A DNA stretch of 64,000 nucleotides, from assembly GCA_020723325.1 (NCBI GenBank), contig DYJD01000011.1, positions 15,373 to 79,372 on the forward strand, read 5' to 3'. The position numbers and the translations under genes were made by a program. This DNA is from Desulfosudis oleivorans (GTDB lineage: Bacteria > Desulfobacterota > Desulfobacteria > Desulfobacterales > SURF-7). Shown here piece after piece: positions 62,952 to 64,000 of this stretch (within the stretch, counting starts at the first letter, position 1; each line of letters begins with the position of its first letter). The notes beneath the pieces were generated by a model. That model searched no databases and was not told where the DNA came from. It saw only the letters and a program-made list of their open reading frames with translations.

Positions 62952-64000
62952 ATGAAAAGAAAGACGGGTTTCAGCATTTTATTCGCGGTATTGCTTTTTT
63001 CCTTTGCAAAGATTCTTGTGAGTTGTGACGGCGGGGAAGGCGACGGCGGGGTTTCCGGGGCGGTGGGTTTGAGCGGAGATCTGGGGGCTGTGATCGGTAA
63101 CGGCAACACTGTCAGCCTGGAAGGGATTTCCTTGAATTTCATGGCTGTTGATGGAACATCGGCTTACACAGCGACTACCGATTTGAATGGAAATGTTTCC
63201 ATAGCCACCAATACGATCCCACCTGGAACCTATACGGTGGTTCCCGCAAAAGAGCGATTCACCTTTGTGCCGCAAAGCCAGGAAATCGTGGTTATCCAAG
63301 ATGTACCGGTACCGGTTTCATCTTTGCATTTCGCTGCCACACCAATGGCTTATATACAAGGACAGGTCAGCGATGGTCTAGGCAATCCGGTTTTTGGGGT
63401 ACAGGTGACGTTGAACAGCCAAGGGGTTTCCACCTCACTGGGTGACGGTGTGAGTGTCACCATCGGCGATGGGGTGTCCGTCGTAGTGGGCGGGATATCC
63501 TTCACTGTGACTGATCAGGAAGGTCGTTATGCTTTTTATTCACTACCCTCAAATGGACGCGAGTTTATTGTTGCACCATTTGTAGGCGGGAAATCCTTTG
63601 CTTCACAACCAGTCAATTTAACGAGCGATCCCATGGTTCTGAATTTCTCTATCAGTGATAGTCAATTGGATATTCCTATTAAAATAGTAGCACATAAAAC
63701 TCGATCTCAATTCGGTGATAGCGTAGCTGCTTCGGCTGATGCCAAAACCATTGTCACCGGATGTCGTGGTGGTACGGTCAACTTCGGAACCTTTTATATC
63801 TATAAATTCATAAATGGGGGTTGGCAGCGCAGCAACATAGTCGAACGCTGTTCGGGGCCCGCTTGTTCTATTACTTTGGGATCTGAAGGTATGGCTGTTT
63901 CAGCAGAAGGGGACATGGTTATTGTTAGCGATGGGTTGATGAACGAAATCCTCATGTATCAATGGAATGGAACGAACTGGGTGAAGACAAAGACAATAGT
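62952..64000 (+). CDS. Lipoprotein with regulatory-like and beta-propeller repeats, 3' part outside
   Basis: 349 codons are visible; the frame runs off the right edge. ATG 62952 follows AAGGAGGAG. Residues 1-25 are a lipoprotein signal ending at the lipobox LVSC, so Cys25 should be acylated. A Gly-rich linker comes next. Two carboxypeptidase regulatory-like domains follow: about 50-120 (NGNVSIATNTIPPGTYTVVPA) and 130-215 (QGQVSDGLGNPVFGVQVTLN, then TDQEGRYAFYSLPSNG). From residue 240 the sequence FGDSVAASADAKTIVTGC and LGSEGMAVSAEGDMVIVSDG resembles FG-GAP/propeller repeats. It is probably a surface-exposed adhesin-like protein (inference). Confidence 0.82.
   Translation, partial: MKRKTGFSILFAVLLFSFAKILVSCDGGEGDGGVSGAVGLSGDLGAVIGNGNTVSLEGISLNFMAVDGTSAYTATTDLNGNVSIATNTIPPGTYTVVPAKERFTFVPQSQEIVVIQDVPVPVSSLHFAATPMAYIQGQVSDGLGNPVFGVQVTLNSQGVSTSLGDGVSVTIGDGVSVVVGGISFTVTDQEGRYAFYSLPSNGREFIVAPFVGGKSFASQPVNLTSDPMVLNFSISDSQLDIPIKIVAHKTRSQFGDSVAASADAKTIVTGCRGGTVNFGTFYIYKFINGGWQRSNIVERCSGPACSITLGSEGMAVSAEGDMVIVSDGLMNEILMYQWNGTNWVKTKTI

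Overview
The window reads as a chromosomal segment of an anaerobic member of the Desulfobacterota (former Deltaproteobacteria, Desulfobacterales-like). This is an inference from gene content and style: a complete futalosine menaquinone pathway, an ADP-forming acyl-CoA synthetase, pyruvate-based isoleucine synthesis (citramalate synthase), a tmRNA tag ADDYNYALAA, small Cys-rich proteins and a GT2-GT4-rich surface polysaccharide locus. No taxonomic marker such as rRNA is present. No transposase, integrase, CRISPR array or tRNA gene was found.

Layout. (1) 1-3854: an accessory-looking module. A truncated minus-strand gene with in-frame 126-bp acidic repeats faces a three-gene plus operon: a ParA-like ATPase with a degenerate Walker A, a small protein, and a coiled-coil/zinc-ribbon protein. 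(2) 3862-11097: a hotdog thioesterase, then menaquinone genes mqnE-mqnC-mqnX-mqnA (+) converging on tetR-mqnB-mqnD (-). A perfect 20-bp palindrome sits on the mqnE promoter/start. (3) 11319-16953: nucleotide-sugar genes (eukaryote-like UDP-glucose dehydrogenase, gmd, fcl), a WecA/WbpL-like initiating transferase and pyrD. (4) 17011-18842: two exported proteins of unknown role. (5) 18924-27597: a minus-strand branched-chain amino acid operon, ilvD-ilvB-ilvH-ilvC-cimA-leuA. It is preceded by a 28-residue Leu/Ile/Val-rich leader peptide and a full attenuator. (6) 27708-45173: purB, then a long surface polysaccharide locus: aminotransferase, a GT2-GT4 fusion, further glycosyltransferases, Wzx flippase, amidotransferase, UDP-QuiNAc-type enzymes and rfbBACD. 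Its middle part is clearly AT-richer than its flanks. (7) 45174-50982: a 58-residue Cys-rich gene, then DUF2760 membrane protein and two divergent Hsp70 homologues in one operon. (8) 50986-62467: an ADP-forming acyl-CoA synthetase, pncB, uspA, argC, an ACT protein, folD, a NifU-like protein, a DMT exporter, ssrA/smpB and ptsHI. (9) 62468-64000: a REP/MITE-like structured repeat, then the start of a lipoprotein with carboxypeptidase-regulatory-like and beta-propeller-like repeats that runs off the right edge.

How the parts work together. The mqn genes cover every step from chorismate to 1,4-dihydroxy-6-naphthoate. The ilv/cim/leu operon makes isoleucine from pyruvate via citramalate and also valine and the first leucine intermediate; leuCDB are not here. 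The sugar genes can supply UDP-GlcA, GDP-Fuc, dTDP-Rha and probably UDP-QuiNAc/FucNAc to glycosyltransferases and Wzx; no Wzy polymerase or O-antigen ligase was recognised.

The items most worth follow-up are the ParA-like/zinc-ribbon/acidic-repeat module, the DUF2760-Hsp70-Hsp70 locus, the ilv attenuator, the mqnE palindrome and the composite REP/MITE element. Start codons were re-chosen by Shine-Dalgarno position where the longest frame looked wrong; each case is noted.
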